Positions 8,651 to 18,136 of a stretch of 64,000 bases of DNA are shown piece after piece. Origin of the DNA: Oscillospiraceae bacterium (lineage in GTDB: Bacteria; Bacillota; Clostridia; Oscillospirales; Acutalibacteraceae). Numbering within the stretch: the stretch's first letter is position 1; each line of letters begins with the position of its first letter. A model generated the notes under the pieces. The model had not been told where the DNA came from, searched no databases, and was given only the letters and a program-made list of their open reading frames with translations. The stretch lies in assembly GCA_910574935.1 (NCBI GenBank), contig CAJTCU010000009.1, positions 58,399 through 122,398 of the forward strand, given 5' to 3'. Made by a program: the position numbers and the translations under genes.

Positions 8651-10534
8651 TTATCCTTTTTGAAGCTGTTCCTTATTGTACTGCAAGGTATACAGTTGAT
8701 AGTACCGGCCCTTCCGGTGCAGTAGCTCCTGGTGGGTACCCTGCTCTAAAATCTTCCCGTGCGAGAGCAGAATAATATTGTCCGAGTGCTGAATGGTGGA
8801 GAGCCGGTGAGCCACAATCAGCATAGTGCCAATGTTCTTCATCTTCTCCAGCGAGTCTTGAATCAGCAGCTCGGTTTCCGTGTCAATATTGGCAGTGGCC
8901 TCGTCCAGAATCATCACAGCGGGCTTGTGGATAATAGTCCGGGCAAAGGACAAAAGCTGCCGCTGCCCAGCGGAAAAGTTGTTGCCCCTCTCCCGTACCA
9001 CTTCGTCCAAGCCGTTTTCCAGCCGGTAGATAAAGCTATCGGCGTTTACATACTCGCAGGCCTTGCGGATGTCCTGGTTGGGAAATTCGTCCCGCAAAAC
9101 GATATTGCTGCGGATGGTGCCGGAAAACAGGAACACATCCTGAAGCATCTGACCAAAGTGCCGGCGCAGAGAGGACAGGGTGATATTTCTAATATCCACC
9201 CCGTCAATGAGGATTTGTCCCTTCTGGATGTCGTAGTTCCGGCAGATCAAGGAAAGGATGGTGGACTTGCCCGAACCGGTAGAGCCTACAAAAGCCACGG
9301 TCTGCCGGGGCATAATATGGAAGCTGACGCCCTTTAGCACCCACTCGCCGGGATTATAGGCAAACCACACGTCCCGAAACTCGATCTCGCCCTTGACACT
9401 GTCTATGTCCTTGGCCCCAGGCAGGTCCACCACCTTGGGCTCCATATCCATAATGGTGAAAATCTTCTCCGCCGCTGCAAAGGACCTTTGCAGCATGTCG
9501 AACTGTTCTGCCAGCTGTTGAATGGGGTTAAAGAACTTTGACACATACATATAAAAGGAAACCACCACGCCGCTGGTCACGGTCTGGCCAAAGACGGTAA
9601 GGTTTTGGATATATCCCTTGCCCCCCAGATACAAAAGACAGAGCACAGAGGAGATGTACAACATATACACCATGGGCTGGAAGATGCCGAACACAAACAT
9701 CCGGCTACGCTTGGCACTTTGCAGCATCCTGCTTTTTTGCAGGAAGTCCCGCATCTTTCGGTCCTCCTGGTTGAAGATTTGGGTGATCTTGATCCCCGAC
9801 AGGTTCTCGGAAAGATAAGTGTTCACATCTGTAGTTGCGTCGTTTACCTTTAGATGTACCCGGCGGGAGAAACGGCGGAAAATCACCGTGAACAGAATGA
9901 CGAAGGGTACAAAGCACAGCACCATCAGGGTGAGCATGTAGTTGAGCATCAGCATGGCCGCCAGCACGGCGAACACGATCATCACATTCTGAATCAGCGT
10001 GACCAGGATATTGGTGAACATAAAGGAGATGGCGTTGGGGTCGTTGCTGACTCGGGTGACCAGCTTACCCACGGGAATATCGTTCAGCTGCTCATGAGAG
10101 AGGCTCTCAATATGGGTAAACACGTCTTGGCGCATGGCGGAGAGGATCTTCTGCCCCACCCTTTGCAGCACCATGGCCTGGATGTAGGTGCAGGCCAAAG
10201 ACACCAGCAGAATTGCCACATAGCCCGCTATGATCTTGAGCAAATAGGACATTTCAAACTGCCCTACCACCGTCTCTTCGATGTGGCCGATAATCAGCGG
10301 CGACACCACGGAGTAAATATTTGCTAGGAACATAACCAAAAGCACGATAATGAACTGCCACTTATAGGGCTTGGCGTACTCCATCAGCCGACGCACAATC
10401 TCCCGGTCCGGCATGTTCCGGTGGTCGTCTACCATCTGGTTCTTCTTTTTGGCCGTGAAAAAGGCCACTGTAAAAATCAATGCAAAGGTTCCGATAATGG
10501 CTCCTACAATCAGAATCGGCAGGTACTCACGCAT
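8651..10534 (-). CDS. Heterodimeric multidrug ABC exporter, canonical subunit (BmrD-like)
   Basis: A 627-residue half-transporter with an extra N-terminal membrane helix before MPDREIVRRLMEYAKPYKW. A six-helix exporter domain is followed by an ATPase domain: Walker A VGSTGSGKS, signature NFSAGQRQ, Walker B VMILDEATANID with the catalytic Glu intact, and switch AHRLST. The partner gene overlaps by 8 bp. In BmrCD/LmrCD-type heterodimers one subunit keeps the catalytic Glu and the other has Asp, as here. It is expected to extrude hydrophobic drugs or lipids from the membrane. Confidence 0.9.
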   Translation of the reverse strand: MREYLPILIVGAIIGTFALIFTVAFFTAKKKNQMVDDHRNMPDREIVRRLMEYAKPYKWQFIIVLLVMFLANIYSVVSPLIIGHIEETVVGQFEMSYLLKIIAGYVAILLVSLACTYIQAMVLQRVGQKILSAMRQDVFTHIESLSHEQLNDIPVGKLVTRVSNDPNAISFMFTNILVTLIQNVMIVFAVLAAMLMLNYMLTLMVLCFVPFVILFTVIFRRFSRRVHLKVNDATTDVNTYLSENLSGIKITQIFNQEDRKMRDFLQKSRMLQSAKRSRMFVFGIFQPMVYMLYISSVLCLLYLGGKGYIQNLTVFGQTVTSGVVVSFYMYVSKFFNPIQQLAEQFDMLQRSFAAAEKIFTIMDMEPKVVDLPGAKDIDSVKGEIEFRDVWFAYNPGEWVLKGVSFHIMPRQTVAFVGSTGSGKSTILSLICRNYDIQKGQILIDGVDIRNITLSSLRRHFGQMLQDVFLFSGTIRSNIVLRDEFPNQDIRKACEYVNADSFIYRLENGLDEVVRERGNNFSAGQRQLLSFARTIIHKPAVMILDEATANIDTETELLIQDSLEKMKNIGTMLIVAHRLSTIQHSDNIILLSHGKILEQGTHQELLHRKGRYYQLYTLQYNKEQLQKG

Positions 10535-12314
10535 TGTGCTCGCCCCCTTCCTCGTCCAGCTTTTGCAGGTCTACCATCCGCTGGTATTCCGGGCAGGTAT
10601 TATATAGCTCCGTATGGGTCCCTACGGCTATCAACCTGCCCTGGTCAATAAACAAGACCTTGTCCATTTGTTCGATAGTGGAAATGCGGTGAGCGATCAA
10701 AATGGTGGTCTTACCCGCCCGGGTGGCCCGGAGGTTTGCCAAAATGGTCCGCTCGGTCTTGGTGTCCACCGCCGAGACCGAGTCATCCAGAATCAGAATA
10801 GGCGCGTCCTTCATCAGCGCCCGGGCAATAGAGATGCGCTGCTTCTGCCCGCCGGAGACCGTTACGCCCCGCTCGCCCAGCACTGTCTCATACCCCTGCT
10901 GAAACTGCTCGACATCTCCCGCCACATCAGCCAGCCTGGCGTACTCCACCACCGGTTCCTGGTGGTCCTCTGCCACGCCGAAAGCAATGTTATGCTCTAT
11001 GGTGTCTGAGAACAGAAAGTTATCCTGGGGCACATAGGCGCAGCCCGCCCGCAGGGACTGGATGGTTACATCATTAACATCGTGGCCGTCTACAAAAATC
11101 GTGCCGTCGGGCACATTGTAGGTACGTAGGATCAGATCCACCAGAGTGGTCTTACCCGAGCCGGTTTTGCCCACTAGACCCACATTCTCCCCTGCCTGAA
11201 TCTTAAAGGAGACATCCTCCAGGGCATTGAACTCGCCATCTGGATACCGAAAGTTTAGGTTTTTAAACACAATGTCTCCTCGGATGGCCTCCAGGGGCTT
11301 GGCTCCGTCCCGGTCCTTGACTGTCACCTTGGCGTCCAGCAGCTCGCTGACCCGGTTCATAGAGGCCTGACCCCGGGATGTCATGTCAATGAGCTCACTA
11401 ACAGCCATGATGGGCCAGATTACCGCATTAAAATAGCCGATGAATTCCACCAGCTGACCGGCGTTAAACACCCCCTGGTACACCAAAAAGCCGCCGTAAC
11501 CCAAGATGACGCAGATGACGCTCTCAATAAACAGTGAAACAAAAATGCGGAACAGCACCACGGTCTTGGTGTGGTCCACATTGGCCACCTCGTTTTCCTG
11601 GTTCAGCTTTTTAAAGGCCAACAGCTCTTTAGATTCTTTCACAAAAGCCTTGATCACCGCAATGCCGGAAAAACTTTCCTGGGCAAAATCCGATAGTTTC
11701 GAGAAAGCCTCTTGGCGGATGTCCCATTTTTTCATCATGCGCTTGCCCACCATGGTGGCCATAGCCAGCAGAATGGCCATGGGGATCATAGAGAGCACGG
11801 TAAGCAGGCCGTTCATCTGCCACATTTTAATGACCGCCAGGCTGCCCATAAAAAGGGCATCGAAAAACATCAGAACGCCCCAGCCAAAGCAGTCCTGCAC
11901 GGTATCCAGGTCGTTGGTAAACAGGCTCATCAGGTTGCCCACCTTATTGACCTGATAATACTCCCGGCTCAGGTTTTTGGCGTTGTCAAACATGCGGTTG
12001 CGCAGGTCGGCCTCCAGCCGGATGGCCGAGCCCATAAAGGCCAGCCGCCACACAAAGCGCCCCGTCACAATGGCTAAAATAACCCCTACCATAGGCATAC
12101 AAATACGGTCCAGCAGAAAGTCCATGTCAAAGGGCAGGGTTTGGCCCTCGACCACCACATACCCCTGGTTTAGGCCGTTAATGACCAGCTGATACAAATT
12201 GGGGATTTCCAGCTGGAAATAGTCCACCACTACCAGGGATAGCAGCCCCAAAAGCAGTACCCCGCCGTAGCGTATGTAGTAGCGGTTAATATGTCTGCCA
12301 AAGATCACAGGCAT
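10527..12314 (-). CDS. Heterodimeric multidrug ABC exporter, degenerate-site subunit (BmrC-like)
   Basis: A 595-residue half-transporter: exporter membrane domain (1-~310), then an ATPase domain with Walker A VGKTGSGKT, signature VSGGQKQR, Walker B ILILDDSVSAVD and AHRIST. The residue after the Walker B Asp is Asp instead of the catalytic Glu, the hallmark of the non-canonical site in BmrC/LmrC. It is the first gene of the operon, preceded by AAAGGAGGGA and the promoter at 12356-12384. Gene order matches the bmrC-bmrD arrangement. Confidence 0.9.
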   Translation of the reverse strand: MPVIFGRHINRYYIRYGGVLLLGLLSLVVVDYFQLEIPNLYQLVINGLNQGYVVVEGQTLPFDMDFLLDRICMPMVGVILAIVTGRFVWRLAFMGSAIRLEADLRNRMFDNAKNLSREYYQVNKVGNLMSLFTNDLDTVQDCFGWGVLMFFDALFMGSLAVIKMWQMNGLLTVLSMIPMAILLAMATMVGKRMMKKWDIRQEAFSKLSDFAQESFSGIAVIKAFVKESKELLAFKKLNQENEVANVDHTKTVVLFRIFVSLFIESVICVILGYGGFLVYQGVFNAGQLVEFIGYFNAVIWPIMAVSELIDMTSRGQASMNRVSELLDAKVTVKDRDGAKPLEAIRGDIVFKNLNFRYPDGEFNALEDVSFKIQAGENVGLVGKTGSGKTTLVDLILRTYNVPDGTIFVDGHDVNDVTIQSLRAGCAYVPQDNFLFSDTIEHNIAFGVAEDHQEPVVEYARLADVAGDVEQFQQGYETVLGERGVTVSGGQKQRISIARALMKDAPILILDDSVSAVDTKTERTILANLRATRAGKTTILIAHRISTIEQMDKVLFIDQGRLIAVGTHTELYNTCPEYQRMVDLQKLDEEGGEHNA

Positions 12315-12355
12315 TCCCTCCTTTTCTTTTTGCTAATTTTTTTCCATAAGTTTGA

Positions 12356-12384
12356 ATTATAACAGAAAACCTTCAGGTTTTCCA
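12356..12384 (-). promoter_or_regulatory. Promoter of the ABC/MATE operon with an embedded palindromic operator
   Basis: On the minus strand TGGAAA (12379-12384), a 17-nt spacer and TATAAT (12356-12361). GAAAACCTTCAGGTTTTC at 12365-12382 is an 8-bp perfect inverted repeat filling the spacer, in the place where a repressor would sit. No regulator gene is adjacent. Confidence 0.65.
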
Positions 12385-12532
12385 GACTCTTTTTTCACAA
12401 ATTTTATCCCTATTGTTTCGTGCCTTCTCCACAAAACCGGTCGCTAGCCGCGGGATATATCTCCGCACCCTTTACTTTTCATATTAATTATTCATATTTT
12501 TTCTCACTAGAGCATTGGACCCAGGCCAGCTA

Positions 12533-12815
12533 CTATTTGCTATAGTTGCCCTTGTGTTCTTCAAAAGATTTTTTCCCCTTGGTGGAACACCAAACTCTCG
12601 CCACGGAACCGACACACGGTGAGCCGATGGCTGATGTAGATGGCAGTCTTGTCTCTGACAATCCTAAATTTCCTTCTCGGCAATAGGGTCCAAGAGGCTG
12701 TGGGCTCATCGGGTCAAATAAAAGGCGCCTCCTTATACAGAGCCCGAGGTACGGGCAATCATCACCACAATTTTCTCCTGACACCCGCCAAGCCAGCGCC
12801 GCCATAAAGACTGCG
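12533..12815 (-). pseudogene. Decayed ABC-transporter ATPase domain
   Basis: No open frame remains, but successive frames on the minus strand still read parts of an ABC exporter ATPase in order: QEKIVVMIAR, LLDPIAEKEI, DKTAIYISHRLTVCRF, LVFHQGEKIF and EEHKGNY. These match the signature-to-switch region and C-terminus of an exporter half-transporter. Several stops and frameshifts separate them, and the upstream part is gone. This is an old gene remnant, not homologous in frame to the intact ABC genes next to it. Confidence 0.75.
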
Positions 12816-12987
12816 CACGATCACACATTCTACTATGCCTTGCTTTTCCCTAGCAACTCATCCTTTTCAGAAGAAATTTTCTGCCCGTTTTCCAAGATTA
12901 CATCACAAAAAAAACGCCCCCAGCGGATTCTGGGGACGAATTGTTCGTTTTTGGGGGATGAACTATGCCTTTCCTGCCGCTTTGCAT

Positions 12988-13152
12988 TAGAGTCTGTTTT
13001 TAAATCGGAGAAATGCTGGATTTTTGCTCAGAAATAAGTGGGTTCCAGGGAAAAAACGCAAGAAATGCTGGCGCCTTTCCAGGATTTTTAACGCCGAAGC
13101 CACCATTTCTGGGCAAAACTGACCCTGTTTCGGAGTTTTCTAACAGACTCTA
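12988..13152. repeat. Short repeat element, family 2, copy 1 (165 bp)
   Basis: TAGAGTCTGTT at 12988-12998 is the reverse complement of AACAGACTCTA at 13142-13152. The interior (GGAGAA, AGGATTTTTAACGCC) matches the element at 46030-46193 over its whole length with many substitutions. It is non-coding. It lies between the ABC remnant and the end of the Pel operon. Confidence 0.65.
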
Positions 13153-13187
13153 CGCCTGGTTTGAAAATAGAAGAAATAATTCCGCTT

Positions 13188-14612
13188 TTATTTCACCTGG
13201 ATGGTCCCAACAAACCAGCCCAGTTCCTCCGGGGCCCCTTCGTTGGCCAACTCCACGGCCTTTCCTGTCAAGGGGTCCGTCATACTGAAATAAACTCTGT
13301 ACTCTCCCTGTGCCAAGGCGCTGGAGAGTATGTCCGCGTGAACAGCCACAGTATCCTGCTCGCGGTTTCCGCCTGTAAGAGCTTGCAGCGACTGATCAAC
13401 CCGGCAGACAAATTGCCGACCCTCCTCTTGGTTCCAAAGGTTCAAAAGCAGGTCCGGTTTAGAATAAATTGGGGCAAATCCCGCATTGCGCAGGTTTACA
13501 TCAATAGAGACCCATTTTGTCCCTGGGTCATATCCCATTTCCACATAGTCAATCAGCAGCCGATAGCCCAGATGCCGCTCGATATAGGTCCTGCCGTCCA
13601 TACCGGCAAAGCAGCCGTCTCCTTGGTAAGAGGTCCTGGCCCACTTATCTAACACCGCCTGGTCATAATTCCGGTTAAGGTACGTGATATGCATGGTTTT
13701 CAACTGTCCAAGGGCCCTCTCAAAGTCATTGCGGGGGCTATCAATAATGACCTCTCCGCCATTGAGGACATAGCCACATAGACTCTCTTGAAACCTTAGT
13801 TCCAGGTCGCTGGTCCAGGCTGCGGTAAGGTCCGATCCATCATTACTCCCATAGGTGCCATAGTCGCTCTCATTGCCCATAATCCCGTCGTTAAACAACC
13901 CCAGCTTGGCCCACTGGCTGTCTTTTTGTAGAGGACTGCGGCTTTTAGTAATGCTTCGCCACTGGGCTGGAGTGCGCACTGCCAGGGGCACCCTTCCTTC
14001 GGTCACCTGGCATAGCTTCTCCATCAGCTGGCTCATATTCTCGTTAGAACTATACCGGGTACCGTTTCCCTCGCCCCAGTTTCCTACAAACGCGCCCTGC
14101 AAGGTGAATATATATTCCTGGTACTGTAGAATAACAGGCCCCAGTTGCTCCATATGGCCCAGGATGACGTTTATACTCTCGGGTTCATGCTCCAGATTTT
14201 CTCCATCCCAGTCATATAGAAACCGCACGATCAGCCTTTTGCCTGTCTCTATTAGGCTGCGGAACAAGACGTGGATGTTATCTATTCCCATTGGGCTAAT
14301 CTCTCCGTCCCGGTAGTCTTGCAGGCAGATCTCCACCAAAACCAAAGCGTCTCGCTCTTCTTTAGTGATCTCCTGAATCTGTTGCGCATACTCTCCCGGC
14401 TGGTCGCTGATCCAAAAGGTGGAAATCCTGTAAAATCCCCGGTCAGGGTTTTTCAACTCTTTGGCTGATTCCACAAATTTCTGGGGGACGCAGATAATTT
14501 TATCCTCAGCCGTTCCACATAAATACCACACGGTCACTGCCACAGCGGCCATGCACAGCAGGATGGCCGCCAGTGCGGCTTCTGGATACCTTTTTCTCCC
14601 CCGGTCTCTCAT
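13188..14612 (-). CDS. Membrane-anchored DUF4874/DUF4832 protein, putative glycosidase-fold
   Basis: A 474-residue protein: basic N-terminus, one membrane anchor at about residues 12-34 (AAILLCMAAVAVTVWYLCG), then an extracytoplasmic domain. NPDRGFY, FVGNWGE, RTPAQWR and LGLFNDGIMGN are the conserved blocks of the paired DUF4874/DUF4832 domains. The NWGE stretch recalls the acid/base Glu of TIM-barrel glycoside hydrolases, but no activity is established. It is the last gene of the Pel operon, overlapping the membrane protein gene by ATGA. A paralogue without the anchor lies at 16937-18136. Possible roles are exopolysaccharide trimming, cleavage or binding (inference). Confidence 0.75.
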   Translation of the reverse strand: MRDRGRKRYPEAALAAILLCMAAVAVTVWYLCGTAEDKIICVPQKFVESAKELKNPDRGFYRISTFWISDQPGEYAQQIQEITKEERDALVLVEICLQDYRDGEISPMGIDNIHVLFRSLIETGKRLIVRFLYDWDGENLEHEPESINVILGHMEQLGPVILQYQEYIFTLQGAFVGNWGEGNGTRYSSNENMSQLMEKLCQVTEGRVPLAVRTPAQWRSITKSRSPLQKDSQWAKLGLFNDGIMGNESDYGTYGSNDGSDLTAAWTSDLELRFQESLCGYVLNGGEVIIDSPRNDFERALGQLKTMHITYLNRNYDQAVLDKWARTSYQGDGCFAGMDGRTYIERHLGYRLLIDYVEMGYDPGTKWVSIDVNLRNAGFAPIYSKPDLLLNLWNQEEGRQFVCRVDQSLQALTGGNREQDTVAVHADILSSALAQGEYRVYFSMTDPLTGKAVELANEGAPEELGWFVGTIQVK

Positions 14613-16900
14613 GCGTATAAACTCAGCTGATAGGGTGCGCTGGCCTCCTGTTGGAAATGATAGCAGACAAAATTGTCATCCTCGTAGTATACATTCATAT
14701 TATAGGGATATAATTTTTTAAACTCCTGACACCACTGATATGCCGCATTCTCCACTGCGGCCCGGGACTCCGCCTCAAGATATGCCTCGTCGCTTCCCCT
14801 TTTCAACTCCATAACCTTTACCGAATCCCCCTCTGATAGAGCTACTGTTTCATACTGGTCCCCGTGGCTCTCATTAACATTGGAACCGTCCGCTGCCAGC
14901 CATGCCGGGCCCTGATAAAAATGCCGCTGCCCATAGCGCAGGGGCTTTTTTTCCACAAAGATAAAGATGTTTTGGGTAGGTAAGACATAGTTGTCTCCCT
15001 GCACCTTTTGCACAAAATCCAGAAGTTCTTCGTGCCATCCCCGGTCAATTACATGGTACAGCTCATCCGTAGGCGACACCACTGTATAGGTATTCTCCGG
15101 CAGCGTCTGCAAAATCGACTCTGTCACCATCACAGCACCGTTATATCGGCTGCACTCGCCAAAAAGATAATCGTGGTAATAGCCCAGCTGTAAAGCCGCC
15201 AGCCATATACCAAAGCCGCATAAAGCCGAAACCGTTTTCAGCGCCGCCCGCTCTCCCCAGCAAGCTAAAAAGGAAAATGCCATATCGAACAGAATAAAAC
15301 ACACTGCAATAAGCAGCAAATGCTCTGTGGAGCAAAGGCGCACCCTTGCAATGAGCTCTGGAATGCCCAGGTACGGGGCTGTGTACAATATCATAAAGAT
15401 AACAGATGCTAGGACAAAAATCAAGTGGTCCTGGAAACTATTTTGATTTAATTTTCCATTTTCTATCCGTTCTTTTGACTTTTTCCACCAAAACGGAAAA
15501 CTTATGACCCATATTCCCACAGCTACGGCAGCAGCCACTGTAAACCCTATAAAGATTGTTCCGCCCTTAGGATAGAGTTCCTGATACCCATACTGATTCA
15601 AAATATTCAGGCTTCTCGCTACTGGCCCCACCAGCCGCGCCAAGCCCTTGGCCTCCTCATTCCCGGCGAATTCCTCAAATTCCGGGTCTAGCTGTGCAAG
15701 AGATTCTGCATCCTGGCCGCTGATGATATTCATCGCCCAGCCCATAGAACCCTGCAAGGGCTTCCCCTGGGCCAAAGCCACCCCCATGGGCAGCACTGCC
15801 ACAAAAATCCCGCAGAGAACCGCAGCAGACAGAGAAAGCAGCTTTTCCTTGGTAAATAGTTTTTTGATATGACAAAGCGCCACGGATATACCGATAAAAA
15901 ACGCGATCATCGTGATGTAAAAATGAATGGCGATAGAGGCGGCCAGCGCTGTGGTGAAAAGCAGCAGATTTTCATCTTTTGGCAGCTGGCGCAGGTCTTT
16001 CCAAGTAAACCCCGCCCGGCTGGCACTCTTAATGTATCGCAGTAGGAATAATACGCACAAAAACAGAGACGGCCCGCCAAACTCCTGGGGCAGGGTCCAT
16101 TGCAGCCGGGACATGCCGTATATTTCATTCACCGTGCTTACCCGCATGGTAAGGAAAAACATGAGTACAAAAAACCCTGTATATTTCCACCGGAAAATCT
16201 CCCGCATCAAACAGTAGGCCGCTATCAGTGTGGCCCCGATGTGGACATTTTGCAGCAGCAGGATTACACTGTACTGACGTATGCCAAATATAGTGGCTAT
16301 ACCGTAAATAAAGCAGTGCATGGCCTCGGGGTACACACCGGCGGAAAAGATATTGCCCTGGCTTAGTTCATGAACCCACTGGCTGTGCACATACTGGTCT
16401 CCACATCCATAACAGAAGTTTTGAAAGGAACCCCAGGAAAAATACAACATCCCGTATACCACCAGCACAGCCAGAGCTATATATTCCCTTAGCCGGCTTC
16501 CGTGGGCCTCCATTAGCCCTTGCCACAACTGCCTAAGCCGCTCTAAGAGAATTGCACAGACCCGCACTGCCAGCTGTTTGGCCCCCAGGGCGCCTTTGGA
16601 AAAACGGCTGACACGGTCCAGGTGTCTATCCTGTAAACGCAGCCGATGAAAAACCGCCCCTGCCAGCAGCCCGTAAATCACAATATTTGTAGTCCAGGCG
16701 TTGAGGATATGCAGCAGCCCCAACCCCAGCACCACTGAACTGACCACCAGCGGCTGCACAGTGGTGCAAAAGGCAAACCGATACAGCAGTCCTTTTCCCC
16801 TGAGATGCTTAAAAAACACAATATGCGGCCACAGGTACATCAGCGCCCCATACCCCAGCAGCACTTTTATATATTCAAATACCCAATAGGCAGTTGCCAT
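14609..16900 (-). CDS. Large polytopic membrane protein, possible GT-C glycosyltransferase
   Basis: A 763-residue protein with about 12-14 hydrophobic segments in residues 1-~600 and a soluble C-terminal domain of ~150 residues. The loop CGDQYVHSQWVHELSQG resembles the acidic first extracytoplasmic loop of GT-C lipid-phosphosugar-dependent transferases. No exact family was recognised. GGAGAG precedes the ATG at 16898-16900. It lies between the two DUF4832 genes in the Pel operon, next to a GT2 of the dolichyl-phosphate-sugar synthase type that could supply its donor. A role in adding sugars outside the membrane is inferred. Confidence 0.6.
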   Translation of the reverse strand: MATAYWVFEYIKVLLGYGALMYLWPHIVFFKHLRGKGLLYRFAFCTTVQPLVVSSVVLGLGLLHILNAWTTNIVIYGLLAGAVFHRLRLQDRHLDRVSRFSKGALGAKQLAVRVCAILLERLRQLWQGLMEAHGSRLREYIALAVLVVYGMLYFSWGSFQNFCYGCGDQYVHSQWVHELSQGNIFSAGVYPEAMHCFIYGIATIFGIRQYSVILLLQNVHIGATLIAAYCLMREIFRWKYTGFFVLMFFLTMRVSTVNEIYGMSRLQWTLPQEFGGPSLFLCVLFLLRYIKSASRAGFTWKDLRQLPKDENLLLFTTALAASIAIHFYITMIAFFIGISVALCHIKKLFTKEKLLSLSAAVLCGIFVAVLPMGVALAQGKPLQGSMGWAMNIISGQDAESLAQLDPEFEEFAGNEEAKGLARLVGPVARSLNILNQYGYQELYPKGGTIFIGFTVAAAVAVGIWVISFPFWWKKSKERIENGKLNQNSFQDHLIFVLASVIFMILYTAPYLGIPELIARVRLCSTEHLLLIAVCFILFDMAFSFLACWGERAALKTVSALCGFGIWLAALQLGYYHDYLFGECSRYNGAVMVTESILQTLPENTYTVVSPTDELYHVIDRGWHEELLDFVQKVQGDNYVLPTQNIFIFVEKKPLRYGQRHFYQGPAWLAADGSNVNESHGDQYETVALSEGDSVKVMELKRGSDEAYLEAESRAAVENAAYQWCQEFKKLYPYNMNVYYEDDNFVCYHFQQEASAPYQLSLYA

Positions 16901-16936
16901 GCTTTTCTCTCCATTTCTGCATGTTTTCGCGGCCGG

Positions 16937-18136
16937 TCACAACAATTCTCCCAAAAACACCTCTTCCTTTTCTCCCTGGTTGGCAAAGGGAACCAGCGCG
17001 CCGTCCCGCTTCAGCCGGACCCGCAGAAACAGCCTGGCCGGGGGAAGCGCCGCACTCAGCGGCGCCAAAAACCTGAAGGTCCCGCCCCCTGCCCAGTTGT
17101 TCGGGTTAGCGTCTACTGGAATATCCACCGGTAAGCCTCCTCCCACTACCGGCTCTACTCCCAGCGTACAGATGGCGGGTAGGTGCAGGCGGCTAAATCC
17201 GCAGTTCTCCACAGTGATCTCCAGGTTCTCCCTGCACAGCCGGGCCCTTCGCACCACAAACCGGCATCCCAGCCGCCGTCCAATATAGTCTAGACCTGAT
17301 AGCCCCCGCCAGGGCCCTTTTTCCACAGTCTCTCTCTGCCAAAGCCCCAGCTGGCGGGAATCATAAGCGCTGTTTAGACAGGTCAGCCGCATTCGGGCCA
17401 GGTCCAGGGCCGCTTGGCGGTAACCCACCTTTTCCTCTCCCAGCACCGCCTCGCCGCAAACCGGCGCGAGTCCCATATTTTCTTCCTGCCAGCAGAGCTC
17501 TGCCTCCCGGTCCATATAAGTGCCCAGGTCTGTGGGAGATCCAAAGATGCCATCATTAAAGAGCCCCAGCCGCTGGCCCAGGTCTTTGTTACACAAGACC
17601 ATTTCCCGCCACTGGGCCGGAGTACGCACTGCCAAAAAGAGCTGTCTGCCGGTGGCTTGGTCTAAGGCGGCCAGCAGCTGTGCCTGCCGCCCTAAAAACT
17701 TTGACTGATGCATTTCGCCCCAGCTTCCCACAAAAATCCCCTGAAGCTGAAAAATTTTCTCCCGGCACCGGTTAATGACCGGCCCCAGCTGCTCCATATG
17801 GCGCAGAATCTGGGCCAGGGTGGCGGGCTCATGCTCCAGTCCCCTGCCTTTGGTATCATACACTACCCGAAGAATCAGATCCTTATCCGGGAACCCGCGC
17901 AAAAGCGCCTCTGCCCGCTCTAAAGCCCCAGGTGGGATGTCCTGGTTCTGATACGCCCCAATGTCCATCATCAGTAAAGCTACCCGCTGGCCCTGGGCCG
18001 GAAAGATCTCCTGCTCCAAAGGCGTGGTTGAATCCAGCCGCAGGGTATGAACCTGGTACCATCCACACCCCGGAATATCCAGAGGCTCTATGCTTTCCGC
18101 CAGCCGTGCCGGCCGGAACCTTCTAAATTTCCACAT
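16937..18136 (-). CDS. DUF4874/DUF4832 protein without signal or anchor (paralogue)
   Basis: A 399-residue homologue of the 13188-14612 product. It shares FVGSWGE (versus FVGNWGE), RTPAQWR, LGLFNDGIFG followed by D-GTY, and LEHEPATLAQILRHMEQLGPV. The N-terminus MWKFRRFRPARLAES has no signal peptide or membrane helix, so this copy is probably cytoplasmic. The start overlaps the end of the GT2 gene by 14 bp. Two diverged copies in one polysaccharide operon suggest separate inner and outer roles. No function is known. Confidence 0.75.
   Translation of the reverse strand: MWKFRRFRPARLAESIEPLDIPGCGWYQVHTLRLDSTTPLEQEIFPAQGQRVALLMMDIGAYQNQDIPPGALERAEALLRGFPDKDLILRVVYDTKGRGLEHEPATLAQILRHMEQLGPVINRCREKIFQLQGIFVGSWGEMHQSKFLGRQAQLLAALDQATGRQLFLAVRTPAQWREMVLCNKDLGQRLGLFNDGIFGSPTDLGTYMDREAELCWQEENMGLAPVCGEAVLGEEKVGYRQAALDLARMRLTCLNSAYDSRQLGLWQRETVEKGPWRGLSGLDYIGRRLGCRFVVRRARLCRENLEITVENCGFSRLHLPAICTLGVEPVVGGGLPVDIPVDANPNNWAGGGTFRFLAPLSAALPPARLFLRVRLKRDGALVPFANQGEKEEVFLGELL

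Noticed and set aside
13013..13652. Plus-strand frames over the family-2 repeat and the DUF4832 gene end
   Set aside because: They cover a non-coding repeat and the antisense of a conserved gene, and lack initiation signals.
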